Origin: Streptomyces sp. RKND-216
Lineage (GTDB): Bacteria > Actinomycetota > Actinomycetes > Streptomycetales > Streptomycetaceae
Length of the DNA stretch: 64,000 bases
Direction of reading: 5' to 3'
NCBI RefSeq assembly: GCF_004795255.1
Contig: NZ_SSBQ01000002.1
Span: 5,490,001-5,554,000 of the forward strand
The notes beneath the pieces were generated by a model. That model was not told where the DNA came from, ran no database searches, and saw only the letters and a program-made list of their open reading frames with translations. Position 1 is the first letter of the stretch. Each line of letters starts with the position of its first letter. The position numbers and the translations under genes were made by a program. Shown here in pieces: positions 52,722-61,106 of the stretch.

Positions 52722-53354
52722 ATGAGCAACGGCGCACCGAATCCGTTTCAGCCACCGCACCGTGACGGCCACGAGGCCCCGCAGGAGGGCACGGGCCGTC
52801 CCGGCGGCCCGGACGGCGGGGGGCGGACGGCGCGGCGCCGCTCCCCGGCCCGTACCCTGGCCCCGCTGATCGTCGCGGCCTGGGCGGTGCTGGAGATCTG
52901 GCTGCTCACCGTCGTCGCCGACGCGGCCGGCGGCCTCACCGTCCTGCTGCTGCTCGCAGGCGGTTTCGTGCTCGGCGTCCTGGTGGTGCGCCGGGCCGGG
53001 CGGCGTGCCTGGCGGCAGTTGTCCGCGGCCTTCGCCACGCCCGGCGGGCCCGGGGAGGCCCGGGAGGGGGCGGGGCCCCGCGGCGGCAACACCTTCGCGA
53101 TGCTTGGCGGCCTGCTGCTGATGGTGCCGGGCCTGGTCTCCGACGCCGCCGCCCTGCTGTGCCTCTTCCCGCCGACCGCGAAGCTGCTGCGCCGGGGCGC
53201 GGAGCGACGGCTGTCCGGCCTGGCCGGCGGCGATCTGGGTGATGCCATGCGGCAGGCGCGCAGCGCACAGGAACAGGCCCGCATCCACCGCCCGGACGGA
53301 CGGATCGTGCAGGGCGAGGTCCTCCGCGACGACGACGGCCCCCCTGCGCGCTGA
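52722..53354 (+). CDS. fxsA: FxsA-family membrane protein
   Basis: The 210-residue protein has a polar, proline-rich N-terminus (about 45 residues) and two or three membrane helices (LAPLIVAAWAVLEIWLLTVV, GLTVLLLLAGGFVLGVLVV, GLLLMVPGLVSDAAALL), the last with the FxsA signature. It starts 4 nt after ppm and probably belongs to the same operon. FxsA of E. coli relieves phage T7 exclusion; the Streptomyces role is unknown. Confidence 0.9.
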   Translation: MSNGAPNPFQPPHRDGHEAPQEGTGRPGGPDGGGRTARRRSPARTLAPLIVAAWAVLEIWLLTVVADAAGGLTVLLLLAGGFVLGVLVVRRAGRRAWRQLSAAFATPGGPGEAREGAGPRGGNTFAMLGGLLLMVPGLVSDAAALLCLFPPTAKLLRRGAERRLSGLAGGDLGDAMRQARSAQEQARIHRPDGRIVQGEVLRDDDGPPAR

Positions 53355-53444
53355 CCCGCCCCCACGAACGGCGTACAGGGGCGCGGCACCCGGCACACCG
53401 GGAACGGTGGGCACGGAGGCGGACGGGGGAAACGGACACGACAG

Positions 53445-53489
53445 CGGGCCGGGGCGGCCGCACCGTGAAGGTGCGGCCGCCCCGGCCCG
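53445..53489. terminator. Terminator between convergent fxsA and rbpA
   Basis: Arms 53445-53464 and 53470-53489 form a perfect 20-bp stem around a 5-nt loop. It ends both transcripts. Confidence 0.92.
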
Positions 53490-53507
53490 TGCGCCTGCTG
53501 CCTCGGC

Positions 53508-53885
53508 TCAGGCGGACTTGCGCTTGCTGTCGCGCGGATGCACGGCGATGTTCATGGTGCCGGAGCGCAGCACGGCCAGCCGTTCGGCCAGCACCTCCTC
53601 CAGCTCCTCGCGCGTGCGGCGCTCCATGAGCATGTCCCAGTGCGTACGCGCCGGCTTGCCCTTCTTCTCCTCCGGCCCGTCACCGTCGACCAGGAGTGCC
53701 TGTGCTCCGCACACCTTGCACTCCCACTCCGGCGGGATCTCGGCCTCAACCGAGAACGGCATCTCGAAACGATGGCCGTTCTGGCATGCGTACTCCACGG
53801 CCTGGCGCGGTGCCAGGTCGATACCGCGGTCCGTCTCGTAGCTGGTCACCACGAGTCGCGTGCCGCGAAGAGCTCGCTCACTCAT
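53508..53885 (-). CDS. rbpA: RNA polymerase-binding protein RbpA
   Basis: The 125-residue protein (MSERALRGTRLVVTSYETDR) has a zinc-binding core with cysteines CQNGHRFEMPF and CKVCGAQA, a sigma-interacting basic linker (KKGKPARTHWDMLMERR) and the C-terminal sigma-binding domain. RbpA stabilises RNA polymerase-sigma complexes and is the usual SCO1421 family member. It is preceded by a sigma-R type promoter. Three Cys/His ligand positions are visible; zinc occupancy varies among homologues. Confidence 0.97.
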   Translation of the reverse strand: MSERALRGTRLVVTSYETDRGIDLAPRQAVEYACQNGHRFEMPFSVEAEIPPEWECKVCGAQALLVDGDGPEEKKGKPARTHWDMLMERRTREELEEVLAERLAVLRSGTMNIAVHPRDSKRKSA

Positions 53886-53947
53886 GAATCGTGCCTCCCG
53901 GGCTGGTCGCCCACAGGACAGGTGTCGCTGTCGTCGTCATCGAAGTC

Positions 53948-53973
53948 AACGTCTCGTCGGCGGTGAAGATTCC
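53948..53973 (-). promoter_or_regulatory. Sigma-R (SigR) promoter of rbpA
   Basis: On the minus strand GGAAT (53973-53969), an 18-nt spacer and GTT (53950-53948) match the sigma-R consensus exactly. It lies about 60 nt upstream of the rbpA start, and rbpA of S. coelicolor is a known thiol-stress sigma-R target. Confidence 0.85.
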
Positions 53974-54038
53974 CGTAAGGGGACATGCGTCGCCCGTCGT
54001 GCCGCGTCGAATGTTGCGATACCCGCCGACGCCCGGTT

Positions 54039-54052
54039 TGTCACATGTGACA
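54039..54052. promoter_or_regulatory. Perfect palindrome TGTCACATGTGACA
   Basis: The 14-nt palindrome lies in the gap between the MFS gene end and rbpA, about 65 nt upstream of the sigma-R -35. A second TTGTCAC follows 19 nt later (54038 and 54057). A dimeric regulator site is likely; the regulator is not known. Confidence 0.5.
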
Positions 54053-54146
54053 GAGGTTGTCACCCGGCGTTGCTCGCCGCGGTGCATGCGGTCACGGTCC
54101 ATCCGGCGGGCCAAAGGCGTACACTACCGCCCCGCACCGCCCCGGG

Positions 54147-55505
54147 CTAAATCCGGTCCGGTTCCGGGTTGCCCACGGCGGCCGCCGCCCGTGCCACCGG
54201 CACCCGTGCCAGCAGGACGAAGCCCAGCACGAAGAAGACCACCAGCGAGATGATCGCGTCCCGGTAGCTGCCGGTCAGCTGGTACGTCAGCCCGAAGAGC
54301 AGCGGACCGAGCCAGCTGGTGCCCCGGTCGCTGATCTCGTACAGGGCGAAGTACTCCGCCTCCTTGCCCTTCGGTATCAGCTGGGCGAACAGCGAACGCG
54401 ACAGTGCCTGGCTGCCCCCGAGCACCAGGCCGATCGCCGCCGCCAGCGCGAAGAACCACACCGGCGCCCCGGCGGGCAGGAACCAGCCCGCCCCCACGGT
54501 GGCCGTCCACGCCACCAGTGACCCCAGGATCGTCCGCTTGGCGCCGTACCGCTGGGCCAGGCGGCCCATCAGCAGCGCCCCGGCCACGGCGAGCACCTGC
54601 ACCAGCAGCACGGCGGTGATCAGCGTCGTCTGCTCCATACCGAGCTCCTCCGCCCCGAACACCGACGCCTGGGTGATCACTGTCTGCACCCCGTCGTTGT
54701 AGAGCAGATAGGCCCCGAGGAAGAGCAGGGTGAGCGGGTACCGCCGCAGGTCCCGCACCGTCGCCAGCAGCTGCCGTCCGCCGCCGCCCAAGGAGATCCG
54801 GCGACCGCCCCCCGCACCCGCCACCGGCCGTTCCCGCAGCCGGCGCAGCGGCACCAGTGTGAACAGCCCCCACCACAGGCCGGCCGAGGCGAGGCAGATC
54901 CGCACCGCCGTTCCCTCGTCCACGCCCAGCGAGTCGTGCCCCAGGAAGACGGCCAGGTTCGCCACCAGGACCAGTGCCCCTGCGGCGTAGCCGAACGCCC
55001 AGCCGCGCGAGGACACCTTGTCCCGTTCGTGCGGCAGCGCGATCTGCGGCAGGAACGCGTGATAGACCACCACCGCCGCACCGAACGCGACGTTCGCGAG
55101 GATCAACAGCGCCCCGCCCAGCAGATACCTGTCGCCGGACAGGAAGAACATCCCCGTGGTCGCGCCCGCTCCCAGGTAGGCGAAGAAGCCCAGGATCGGC
55201 TTCTTCCTCCCCGTGCGGTCCGCCAGCGCGGCGGCCACCGGCATCACCAGCACCGACAGCAGTACCGACGCCGACACCGAGTAGGCGAAGAAGGAGCCCG
55301 CACGCACCGGAACACCCAGCGGGTGCACGAAGCCCTCGGGGTCCGCAGCGGCCTTCGCCACCTCGGTCAGGTACGGGCCGAGGAACACCGTGAGCACGCT
55401 GGTGGAGAAGACCGAGTTCGCCCAGTCGTAGAAGTACCAGCCCCGCTGCTCCCGGCGGCGCTCGGCCGCACCGCCCTCCGCCGCCCGCTCCGCGACCGCG
55501 TCCAT
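54147..55505 (-). CDS. MFS transporter, UMF1/Atg22-like
   Basis: The 452-residue protein has about 12 hydrophobic helices and the UMF1-type signature YFYDWANSVFSTSVLTVFLG near the N-terminus and YNDGVQTVITQASVFGAEEL in the middle. The family is related to vacuolar amino-acid exporter Atg22, but bacterial substrates are unknown. It starts at ATG 55505 and lies 75 nt downstream of the GDPD gene on the same strand, perhaps in one transcript. Confidence 0.9.
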   Translation of the reverse strand: MDAVAERAAEGGAAERRREQRGWYFYDWANSVFSTSVLTVFLGPYLTEVAKAAADPEGFVHPLGVPVRAGSFFAYSVSASVLLSVLVMPVAAALADRTGRKKPILGFFAYLGAGATTGMFFLSGDRYLLGGALLILANVAFGAAVVVYHAFLPQIALPHERDKVSSRGWAFGYAAGALVLVANLAVFLGHDSLGVDEGTAVRICLASAGLWWGLFTLVPLRRLRERPVAGAGGGRRISLGGGGRQLLATVRDLRRYPLTLLFLGAYLLYNDGVQTVITQASVFGAEELGMEQTTLITAVLLVQVLAVAGALLMGRLAQRYGAKRTILGSLVAWTATVGAGWFLPAGAPVWFFALAAAIGLVLGGSQALSRSLFAQLIPKGKEAEYFALYEISDRGTSWLGPLLFGLTYQLTGSYRDAIISLVVFFVLGFVLLARVPVARAAAAVGNPEPDRI

Positions 55506-55580
55506 CCGGATACCTCGTCCCCTCCACGCCGGGCTCCGCCGCCTCGAAAGGGGGGACGTCCGGTCGCGCGGCGCCCGCGG

Positions 55581-56348
55581 TCAGCCCTGCCAGGCCCCCC
55601 GCGCGGTCAGCACCTCACGCAACAGTTCGATGTGATCGGTCATGATGCCATCCACGCCCAGCTCCAGCAGCGCCCGCATCGTGTCCGCGTCGTTCACGGT
55701 CCACACGTGCACCTGCATCCCCAGCCGGTGCGCCGCCCGTACGAACGCCGCGTCCACCACCCGGATCCGCCCGTGCCGGACAGGCACCTGCACGCACACC
55801 GCGCCGCGCCGCACCGGAAGCGGCAGTCCCCACGAACGCAGCCGCAGCGCCCGCACTCCCCTCGTCCCCAGCGACGTCGCCAGCCGCGGACCCGCCAGCT
55901 CCTGCGCCCGCGCCACCCGGCGTTCGTCGAACGCGCCGACGCACACCCGGTCCCAGGCGTCCGCCGTCTCCAGCTCCGCCAGCAGCGGGGCGAGCGCGGC
56001 GTCCGCCTTGACGTCGATGTTCCACCGCGCGTGGGGCAAGGTCTCCAGCAGGTCGGAGAAGAGCGGCACCGGTTCCTTCCCGGCGATCCGCACCCGCCGT
56101 ACCTGCTCCCACGTCAGGTCCGCGATCCGCCCCCGGCCGTCGGTGACCCGGTCCAGGGTGTCGTCGTGGAAGGCGACGAGGCGGCCGTCCGCGGTCGCGT
56201 GCACGTCCGTCTCCAGGTAGCTGTACCCCAGGTCCACCGCCCGCCGGAACGCGGTCACGGTGTTCTCCAGGCCCTCGACGGCTCCGCCGCGGTGGGCGAA
56301 GGCCAGGGGCGGCGGACGGTCCAGGAAGGGGTGTCGTATCTCGGTCAC
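55581..56348 (-). CDS. Glycerophosphodiester phosphodiesterase
   Basis: The 255-residue GDPD starts at GTG 56348 (MTEIRHPFLDRPPPLAFAHR). The catalytic HRGG is followed by LENTVTAFRRAVDLGYSYLE, then HDDTLDRVTDG, and ends DGIMTDHIELLREVLTARG. It hydrolyses glycerophosphodiesters to sn-glycerol-3-phosphate and an alcohol. It has no signal peptide, so it is probably cytosolic. Its start overlaps the stop of the membrane protein upstream by 4 nt. Confidence 0.93.
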   Translation of the reverse strand: MTEIRHPFLDRPPPLAFAHRGGAVEGLENTVTAFRRAVDLGYSYLETDVHATADGRLVAFHDDTLDRVTDGRGRIADLTWEQVRRVRIAGKEPVPLFSDLLETLPHARWNIDVKADAALAPLLAELETADAWDRVCVGAFDERRVARAQELAGPRLATSLGTRGVRALRLRSWGLPLPVRRGAVCVQVPVRHGRIRVVDAAFVRAAHRLGMQVHVWTVNDADTMRALLELGVDGIMTDHIELLREVLTARGAWQG

Positions 56349-57037
56349 CGACGCAGTATCGCGCGCACCCCGCGCGGACCGTCCGCCGCCCCGCGCGGGT
56401 CCGCTGCGGCCACCCGGCTCCGCCCGCGGTCCGGAGCCGGCACCGCGAAGACGCGCAGGAAGACCTGTGCGAGGGGCCCGATCGCCAGCGCGTAGAGCAC
56501 CGTGCCCGCGCCCACCGCACCGCCCAGCAGCCACCCGGTGGCCAGCACCGCCACCTCGATGCCGGTACGCACCAGCCGCACCGACATCCCGGTCCGGGCG
56601 TGCAGGCCGGTCATCAGCCCGTCCCGCGGTCCCGGCCCGAACCGTGCCGAGATGTACAGCCCGGTCGCCACGCCGTTCAGCACCACCGCGCCCGCCAGCA
56701 GCGGAATCCGCACCGCGAGCGCCGTCGGCTCCGGGCTCAGCCACAACGTCGCGTCCATCGCCAGCCCGACCACGAACACGTTCGACACCGTGCCGAGCCC
56801 GGGCCGCTGCCGCAGCGGCACCCACAGCAGCAGCACCACCGCGCCCACGATCACCGACACGATGCCGATGGACATCCCCGACAGCTCCGCAACGCCCTGG
56901 TGCAGCACGTCCCAGGGCCCCAGGCCCAGTTCGGCCCGCACCATCCACGCGGCGCTGGCACCGTAGAGCACCAGGCCCACGTACAGCTGCACCAACCGGC
57001 GCGCGAGACGACGACCCGACCCGGGGGAGACGGACAC
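56345..57037 (-). CDS. YczE/YitT-type integral membrane protein
   Basis: The 230-residue protein has five to six hydrophobic segments (LVQLYVGLVLYGASAAWMV, GIVSVIVGAVVLLLWVPL, LLAGAVVLNGVATGLYISA, AVLATGWLLGGAVGAGTVL). YczE family members are typically divergently transcribed from MocR regulators. GTG 57037 has AAGGGG 6 nt before; ATG 57061 is in frame but without a site. It shares its 3' end with the GDPD start by overlap. Confidence 0.9.
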   Translation of the reverse strand: MSVSPGSGRRLARRLVQLYVGLVLYGASAAWMVRAELGLGPWDVLHQGVAELSGMSIGIVSVIVGAVVLLLWVPLRQRPGLGTVSNVFVVGLAMDATLWLSPEPTALAVRIPLLAGAVVLNGVATGLYISARFGPGPRDGLMTGLHARTGMSVRLVRTGIEVAVLATGWLLGGAVGAGTVLYALAIGPLAQVFLRVFAVPAPDRGRSRVAAADPRGAADGPRGVRAILRR

Positions 57038-57122
57038 GGGGAACCCCTTTCTGGCGACCATGGACCGACCGTGGCAGCATGTGGCCTGAAAGACTGAGAA
57101 AAACACGGCCAATCAACGACGA

Positions 57123-58631
57123 GTGGACTGGATGCGGATGGCTCCCTGGACATCGGCGGTGGGTGCGCCGCAGCTCGCCCGCCTCCTCACCTCCCAGCAC
57201 ACCGGCACCTCGGGCCGCACCGGCCCCGTCCGGCCCGCCTACCGGCGTCTGTGCGACGGCATCCGCATCCTCGTCCTCGAAGGCCGCGTGCCCGTGGGCG
57301 CGCGTCTCCCCGCCGAACGCGAACTCGCCGCCGCGCTGAAGGTCTCGCGCACCACCGTCGCCACCGCCTACGAGGCCCTGCGCGCCGAGGGCTACCTCGC
57401 CTCCCGGCGCGGCGCCGGAAGCTGGACCGCCCTGCCCGAGGGCAGCCCGCTGCCCACCGGCGGCCTGGAACCCCTCCCGCCCGAAGCGGCCGACACCATG
57501 ATCGACCTCGGCTGCGCCGCTCTCCCCGCCCCCGAACCCCACCTCACCGCCGCCTTCGAGTACGCCCTGACCGAACTCCCGCCCTACACCCACACGCACG
57601 GCGACTACCCGGCAGGCCTGCCCGTGCTCCGCGAGGCCGTCGCCCGCCACTACACCGCGCGCGGCGTCTCCACCATGCCCGAACAGATCATGATCACCAC
57701 GGGGGCGATGGGCGCCCTCGCCGCCCTCACCCGCCTCTTCACCCCCCGCGGGGAACGCGTCGCGGTCGAACACCCCTCCTACGCCAACATCCTCCAGCTC
57801 CTCCGCGAATCCGGCGTACGCCTGGTGCCCGTCGCCCTGTCCGACCGCCGCCCCGGCTGGGACCTGACCGCCTGGCGCCAGGTGCTCCGCGACTCCGCAC
57901 CCCGCATGGCCTACGTCATCCCCGATTTCCAGAACCCCACCGGCGTCCTCGTCGACGACGAGCAGCGCCGGGACCTGGTCACCGCCGCGCGCGCCGTCGG
58001 CACCCTCCTGGTCGCCGACGAGACCATGGCCGAACTCACCCTCGACGACGTGCCGGGGCAGCGGCCGGTCGCCGCCTTCGACACCGGCGGCTCCACCGTC
58101 GTCACCGTCGGCTCCGTCAGCAAGACCATCTGGGCCGGGCTGCGCATCGGCTGGATCCGTGCCGCGCCGGAGACCGTACGGAGCCTGACCGCCGCCCGCG
58201 CCTACGCCGACCTGGGCAGCCCGGTCCTGGAACAGCTCGCGGTCGCCCACCTGCTGGACACCGACTGGGAACCTGCGATGCGGCTGCGCCGCGACCGCGC
58301 CCGGGAGAACCGCGACGCCGTCACCGGCGCACTCCGGCAGCACCTGCCCGACTGGGAGTTCGCCCTGCCCCACGGAGGCCTGACCCTCTGGGCGCGCACC
58401 GGCGGCCTCTCCGGCTCGCGCATCGCCGAGGCCGGCGAACGCCTCGGCGTGCGCGTCCCCGCCGGCACCCGGTTCGGCGTGGACGGCGCGTTCGAGGCGT
58501 ACGTACGGCTGCCGTTCACCCTCGCCGACCCGCTGGCCACCGAAGCGGTCGCCCGGCTGGCAGCCGCCGCGGACCTGGTGCGCTCCGGCGCCGTCGGCGG
58601 CAGCCCCACTCCGCGCAGCTACGTCGCCTGA
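57123..58631 (+). CDS. MocR-family regulator (GntR HTH fused to PLP aminotransferase fold)
   Basis: The 502-residue protein joins a winged HTH of GntR type at about residues 40-105 (VPVGARLPAERELAAALKV, then SRTTVATAYEALRAEGYL) to a type I aminotransferase-like domain. The PLP-binding lysine is in GSVSKTIWAGLRIGW and the DFQNPTG motif is present. It is divergent from the YczE gene, the YczR/YczE layout. The start is uncertain (GTG 57123, ATG 57132 or 57138); none has a good ribosome site. It overlaps the sffA 3' end by 13 nt in convergent orientation. Confidence 0.92.
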   Translation: MDWMRMAPWTSAVGAPQLARLLTSQHTGTSGRTGPVRPAYRRLCDGIRILVLEGRVPVGARLPAERELAAALKVSRTTVATAYEALRAEGYLASRRGAGSWTALPEGSPLPTGGLEPLPPEAADTMIDLGCAALPAPEPHLTAAFEYALTELPPYTHTHGDYPAGLPVLREAVARHYTARGVSTMPEQIMITTGAMGALAALTRLFTPRGERVAVEHPSYANILQLLRESGVRLVPVALSDRRPGWDLTAWRQVLRDSAPRMAYVIPDFQNPTGVLVDDEQRRDLVTAARAVGTLLVADETMAELTLDDVPGQRPVAAFDTGGSTVVTVGSVSKTIWAGLRIGWIRAAPETVRSLTAARAYADLGSPVLEQLAVAHLLDTDWEPAMRLRRDRARENRDAVTGALRQHLPDWEFALPHGGLTLWARTGGLSGSRIAEAGERLGVRVPAGTRFGVDGAFEAYVRLPFTLADPLATEAVARLAAAADLVRSGAVGGSPTPRSYVA

Positions 58632-60238
58632 CCCGCCCCCGCCCTCACCGGGCCCGCCGGAGGCGGTCCAGTGGCCTGTGCGGCGGCCCGCGCCGCACCC
58701 GCCGGCTGCCCCCGCTCGGGCAGCAGCGCCAGCACCGCCTGCCGTTGCGCCTCGTCGGTCTCCTCGTCGTGCGGGTCCGGCGTCGCCGGCACCTGCAGGC
58801 GCAGCACCGGACCACCGCCCAGCCGCGCGTACCCGCGCCCCCGCGGCGGCTGCGGCGCCGGCGCCGCAGCCGGGCCCTCGCCCAGCACCGCACGCACCTG
58901 GTCCGCCGACTCCGGCCCCAGCACCACCCGCGCCCGCGTGTACGCCCGCACCGCCTGGGCCAGCGCCTGCGCCCCCTCGAACTGCTCCGCCACCACGACC
59001 GTCACGTACGCGGCCCGCCCGTGCCGCAGCGGCACCTCCAGCAGCTCCTGCGGGTCGCGGCGGCCCTCCGCGCGGGCTAGATGGCTCAGCAGCGCCGGCC
59101 GGTCCACCACCACCCACAGCGGCCGCCGCACGTCCGCCGGGACAGGGTCACCCGCCTGCCGCGCCCGGTGCCCCGTCAGCAGCCGCCGCTCCGTCTCGTG
59201 CACCACCCACTCCAGCGCGGCCAGCGCTCCCACCACCGACGACTCCACCGCCGGCACCCCCGGCCGCCCGGTCAGGAACGCGAACTCGCCGGCCCCGCCG
59301 CCGTCCACCACCAGCACGTCCCCGTGCCGCAGCGCCTGCAGCGCCACCGAACGCAGCAGCGTGCTCGCCCCCGACCCCGGATTGCCCAGTACCAGCAGGT
59401 GCGGCTCGGTCGAACGCGGCCCGGTGCGCCAGACCACCGGCGGCACGTCCCGCGAACCCCAGCCGTCGGTCACCGGCAGCGTCCGCGGAACCGCCCCCTC
59501 GTCGGTGAAGCCCAGCACCGTCTCGCCCGGCGAGGTGACGAACGGCTGCGCCACCACGTCCGCCGGAAGCGGAGGCAGCACCGACAGCTCCAGCCGGTTG
59601 CGCTCCTCGTCCCACCCGAAGCGGTACTCTCGTCCCCGCCCGGCCTTCGCGTCCAGCACCCGCTCCACCCGCTGCCGCTGCTCGGCGTCGCAGTCGGCGA
59701 AGTGCGCCGGATAGCGCAGCAGCAGCCGCTCGACGCGGCCCTCCCCGGTCAAGGAGAACTCCTCGAAGCTGCGCTCGTAGGTCCCGTCGTGGGCGTAGAG
59801 CGGCTCCTCACCCGGCTCGTCCGCGCGGGCGAAGCACGGCACCAGCGCCTCGTACAGCGACTGCAGCCGGGCCAGTTCCTCCGGGCCCGGACCCGTCTCC
59901 GCCGGTCCCTCCGCGCCGTCGCCGCCCCGGCCCTTCCACCCCGCGACGACGAGCAGCGCCCCGACCGCCAGCACAGGCCCGTACGGCAGCAGGTACACGC
60001 ACATGAGACCCACGAAGACCAGCGCGCCCACCGGACCCCGCCGTTCCTGCGGTGCGGCCTGCCACCAGGCGCGGCCTTCGTACGTCAGCCTGCGCAGGCC
60101 GCGGCCGACCATCACCAGCGGCTGGAGGACGTCCGCGGCGCCGTCCGCGCCGGCCCGCGCCGCGCCCCGGCTCCTTCGGACCGCCTGCATCGCTCCGCTC
60201 CCGAGCCCCGTCAGACCGGGCAGTGGCAGCAGACCCAC
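58619..60238 (-). CDS. sffA: SffA, SpoIIIE/FtsK-like sporulation ATPase with lysine-less Walker A
   Basis: This 539-residue protein has a short N-terminal region, one or two membrane helices (about residues 68-100: GPVGALVFVGLMCVYLLPYG) and a C-terminal FtsK/TraB-like ATPase. The P-loop reads GNPGSGAST (residues 285-293), with A291 where lysine is expected; the Walker B-like strand is PLWVVVDRP. In S. coelicolor SffA acts with SmeA at sporulation septa and influences chromosome segregation. GTG 60238 has GGAGG/AGAGG nearby; GTG 60268 is a longer alternative. It lies 54 nt after smeA. Confidence 0.88.
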   Translation of the reverse strand: MGLLPLPGLTGLGSGAMQAVRRSRGAARAGADGAADVLQPLVMVGRGLRRLTYEGRAWWQAAPQERRGPVGALVFVGLMCVYLLPYGPVLAVGALLVVAGWKGRGGDGAEGPAETGPGPEELARLQSLYEALVPCFARADEPGEEPLYAHDGTYERSFEEFSLTGEGRVERLLLRYPAHFADCDAEQRQRVERVLDAKAGRGREYRFGWDEERNRLELSVLPPLPADVVAQPFVTSPGETVLGFTDEGAVPRTLPVTDGWGSRDVPPVVWRTGPRSTEPHLLVLGNPGSGASTLLRSVALQALRHGDVLVVDGGGAGEFAFLTGRPGVPAVESSVVGALAALEWVVHETERRLLTGHRARQAGDPVPADVRRPLWVVVDRPALLSHLARAEGRRDPQELLEVPLRHGRAAYVTVVVAEQFEGAQALAQAVRAYTRARVVLGPESADQVRAVLGEGPAAAPAPQPPRGRGYARLGGGPVLRLQVPATPDPHDEETDEAQRQAVLALLPERGQPAGAARAAAQATGPPPAGPVRAGAGQAT

Positions 60239-60292
60239 AGCCTCTCCTCCCTCAAGCGCCGCCGGCACCTCACCGCGTCCACCGTCCCGGTC

Positions 60293-60487
60293 CTAGAGCT
60301 GGAGGCCGCCGATCAGGCCCGCGAGCGTCTCGCCACCTGCCTTGATGCCCGGCGCGATGGCCGTGCCCGCCAGGTAGAAACCGAACAGCGCGCACACCGC
60401 GAAGTGCGACAGCTTCATCCCGTCCTTCTTGAAGAAGAGGAAGATGACGATGCCGAGCAGCACCACGCCGGAGATGGACAGAATCAT
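60293..60487 (-). CDS. smeA: SmeA, small sporulation membrane protein
   Basis: This 64-residue protein has two hydrophobic helices: residues 2-20 (ILSISGVVLLGIVIFLFF) and about 30-52 (VCALFGFYLAGTAIAPG), with KKDG between. The ATG has AGGAG 5 nt before. Length, topology and position directly upstream of an FtsK-like gene fit SmeA of S. coelicolor, which is needed for septal targeting of SffA. Confidence 0.9.
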   Translation of the reverse strand: MILSISGVVLLGIVIFLFFKKDGMKLSHFAVCALFGFYLAGTAIAPGIKAGGETLAGLIGGLQL

Positions 60488-60542
60488 GGAGACTCCTGGA
60501 CTAGGGGACCTTCACCATGAGCTGTTCCACCATCACAGAAAG

Positions 60543-60549
60543 TATTATA
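60543..60549. promoter_or_regulatory. AT-rich promoter core shared by smeA and the HIT gene
   Basis: TATTAT on the plus strand (60543-60548) and TATAAT on the minus strand (60549-60544) overlap in the 78-nt divergent gap, one of the most AT-rich sites in the window. Minus-strand transcripts would begin about 50 nt before smeA. No -35 is clear on either side. Confidence 0.5.
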
Positions 60550-60565
60550 GGGAGGAAAGCCGCAA

Positions 60566-61027
60566 ATGGGTGATTCACCGGTCGTCGGCGGGAGCGTCGC
60601 CTCACCCGGCTGCGTCTTCTGCCGTGTCGTCGCGGGTCACGCGCCCGCCCACCGCGTGCTCGAGGACGCCACCGCCGTCGCGTTCCTCGACACCCGCCCC
60701 CTGTTCCACGGCCACGTCCTGGTGGTCCCGCGCCGGCACGCGGAGACCCTCACCGACCTCACCGAGGACGAACTCGGTCCGTTCTTCGCCCGTGTCCGCC
60801 GCACCACGGCCGCCGTCGAGGACGCGCTCGGCGCGGCCGGCACCTTCGTCGCCGCCAACAACCGCGTCAGCCAGTCCGTGCCCCACTTCCACGTCCATGT
60901 CGTCCCCCGGAACCGCAAGGACGGCCTGCGAGGTTTCTTCTGGCCCCGTACCCGGTACGCGGACGAGGCGGAAGCGGAGAACGTGGCGGCCCGGCTCCGC
61001 GCGGCGCTCGCCGCCGCAGACGGCTGA
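60566..61027 (+). CDS. HIT-family nucleotide-binding protein
   Basis: The 153-residue protein has the histidine triad HFHVHVVP at about residues 110-117, with CVFCRVVAGHAPAHRVLEDA near the N-terminus, so it fits the HIT/HINT or diadenosine-phosphate hydrolase group. The ribosome site is GGAGGAAA. It diverges from smeA across a shared AT-rich promoter core. The precise substrate is unknown. Confidence 0.93.
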   Translation: MGDSPVVGGSVASPGCVFCRVVAGHAPAHRVLEDATAVAFLDTRPLFHGHVLVVPRRHAETLTDLTEDELGPFFARVRRTTAAVEDALGAAGTFVAANNRVSQSVPHFHVHVVPRNRKDGLRGFFWPRTRYADEAEAENVAARLRAALAAADG

Positions 61028-61106
61028 CCCCGCCCGGTCGCCCGCGCCCACCGGACTCACCGGACTCACCGCCCCCGCCGCAAAGGGAGCGAGGAAGGAG
61101 CGGGGC

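Noticed and set aside
54120..54125. TACACT on the plus strand as a promoter in the rbpA-MFS gap
   Set aside because: Nothing downstream on that strand could be its gene; it would run antisense into the MFS gene end.
55581..59117. A 1178-residue minus-strand protein covering the GDPD and MocR region
   Set aside because: Only the last 255 residues are GDPD; the rest is antisense to MocR and YczE and has no family features.
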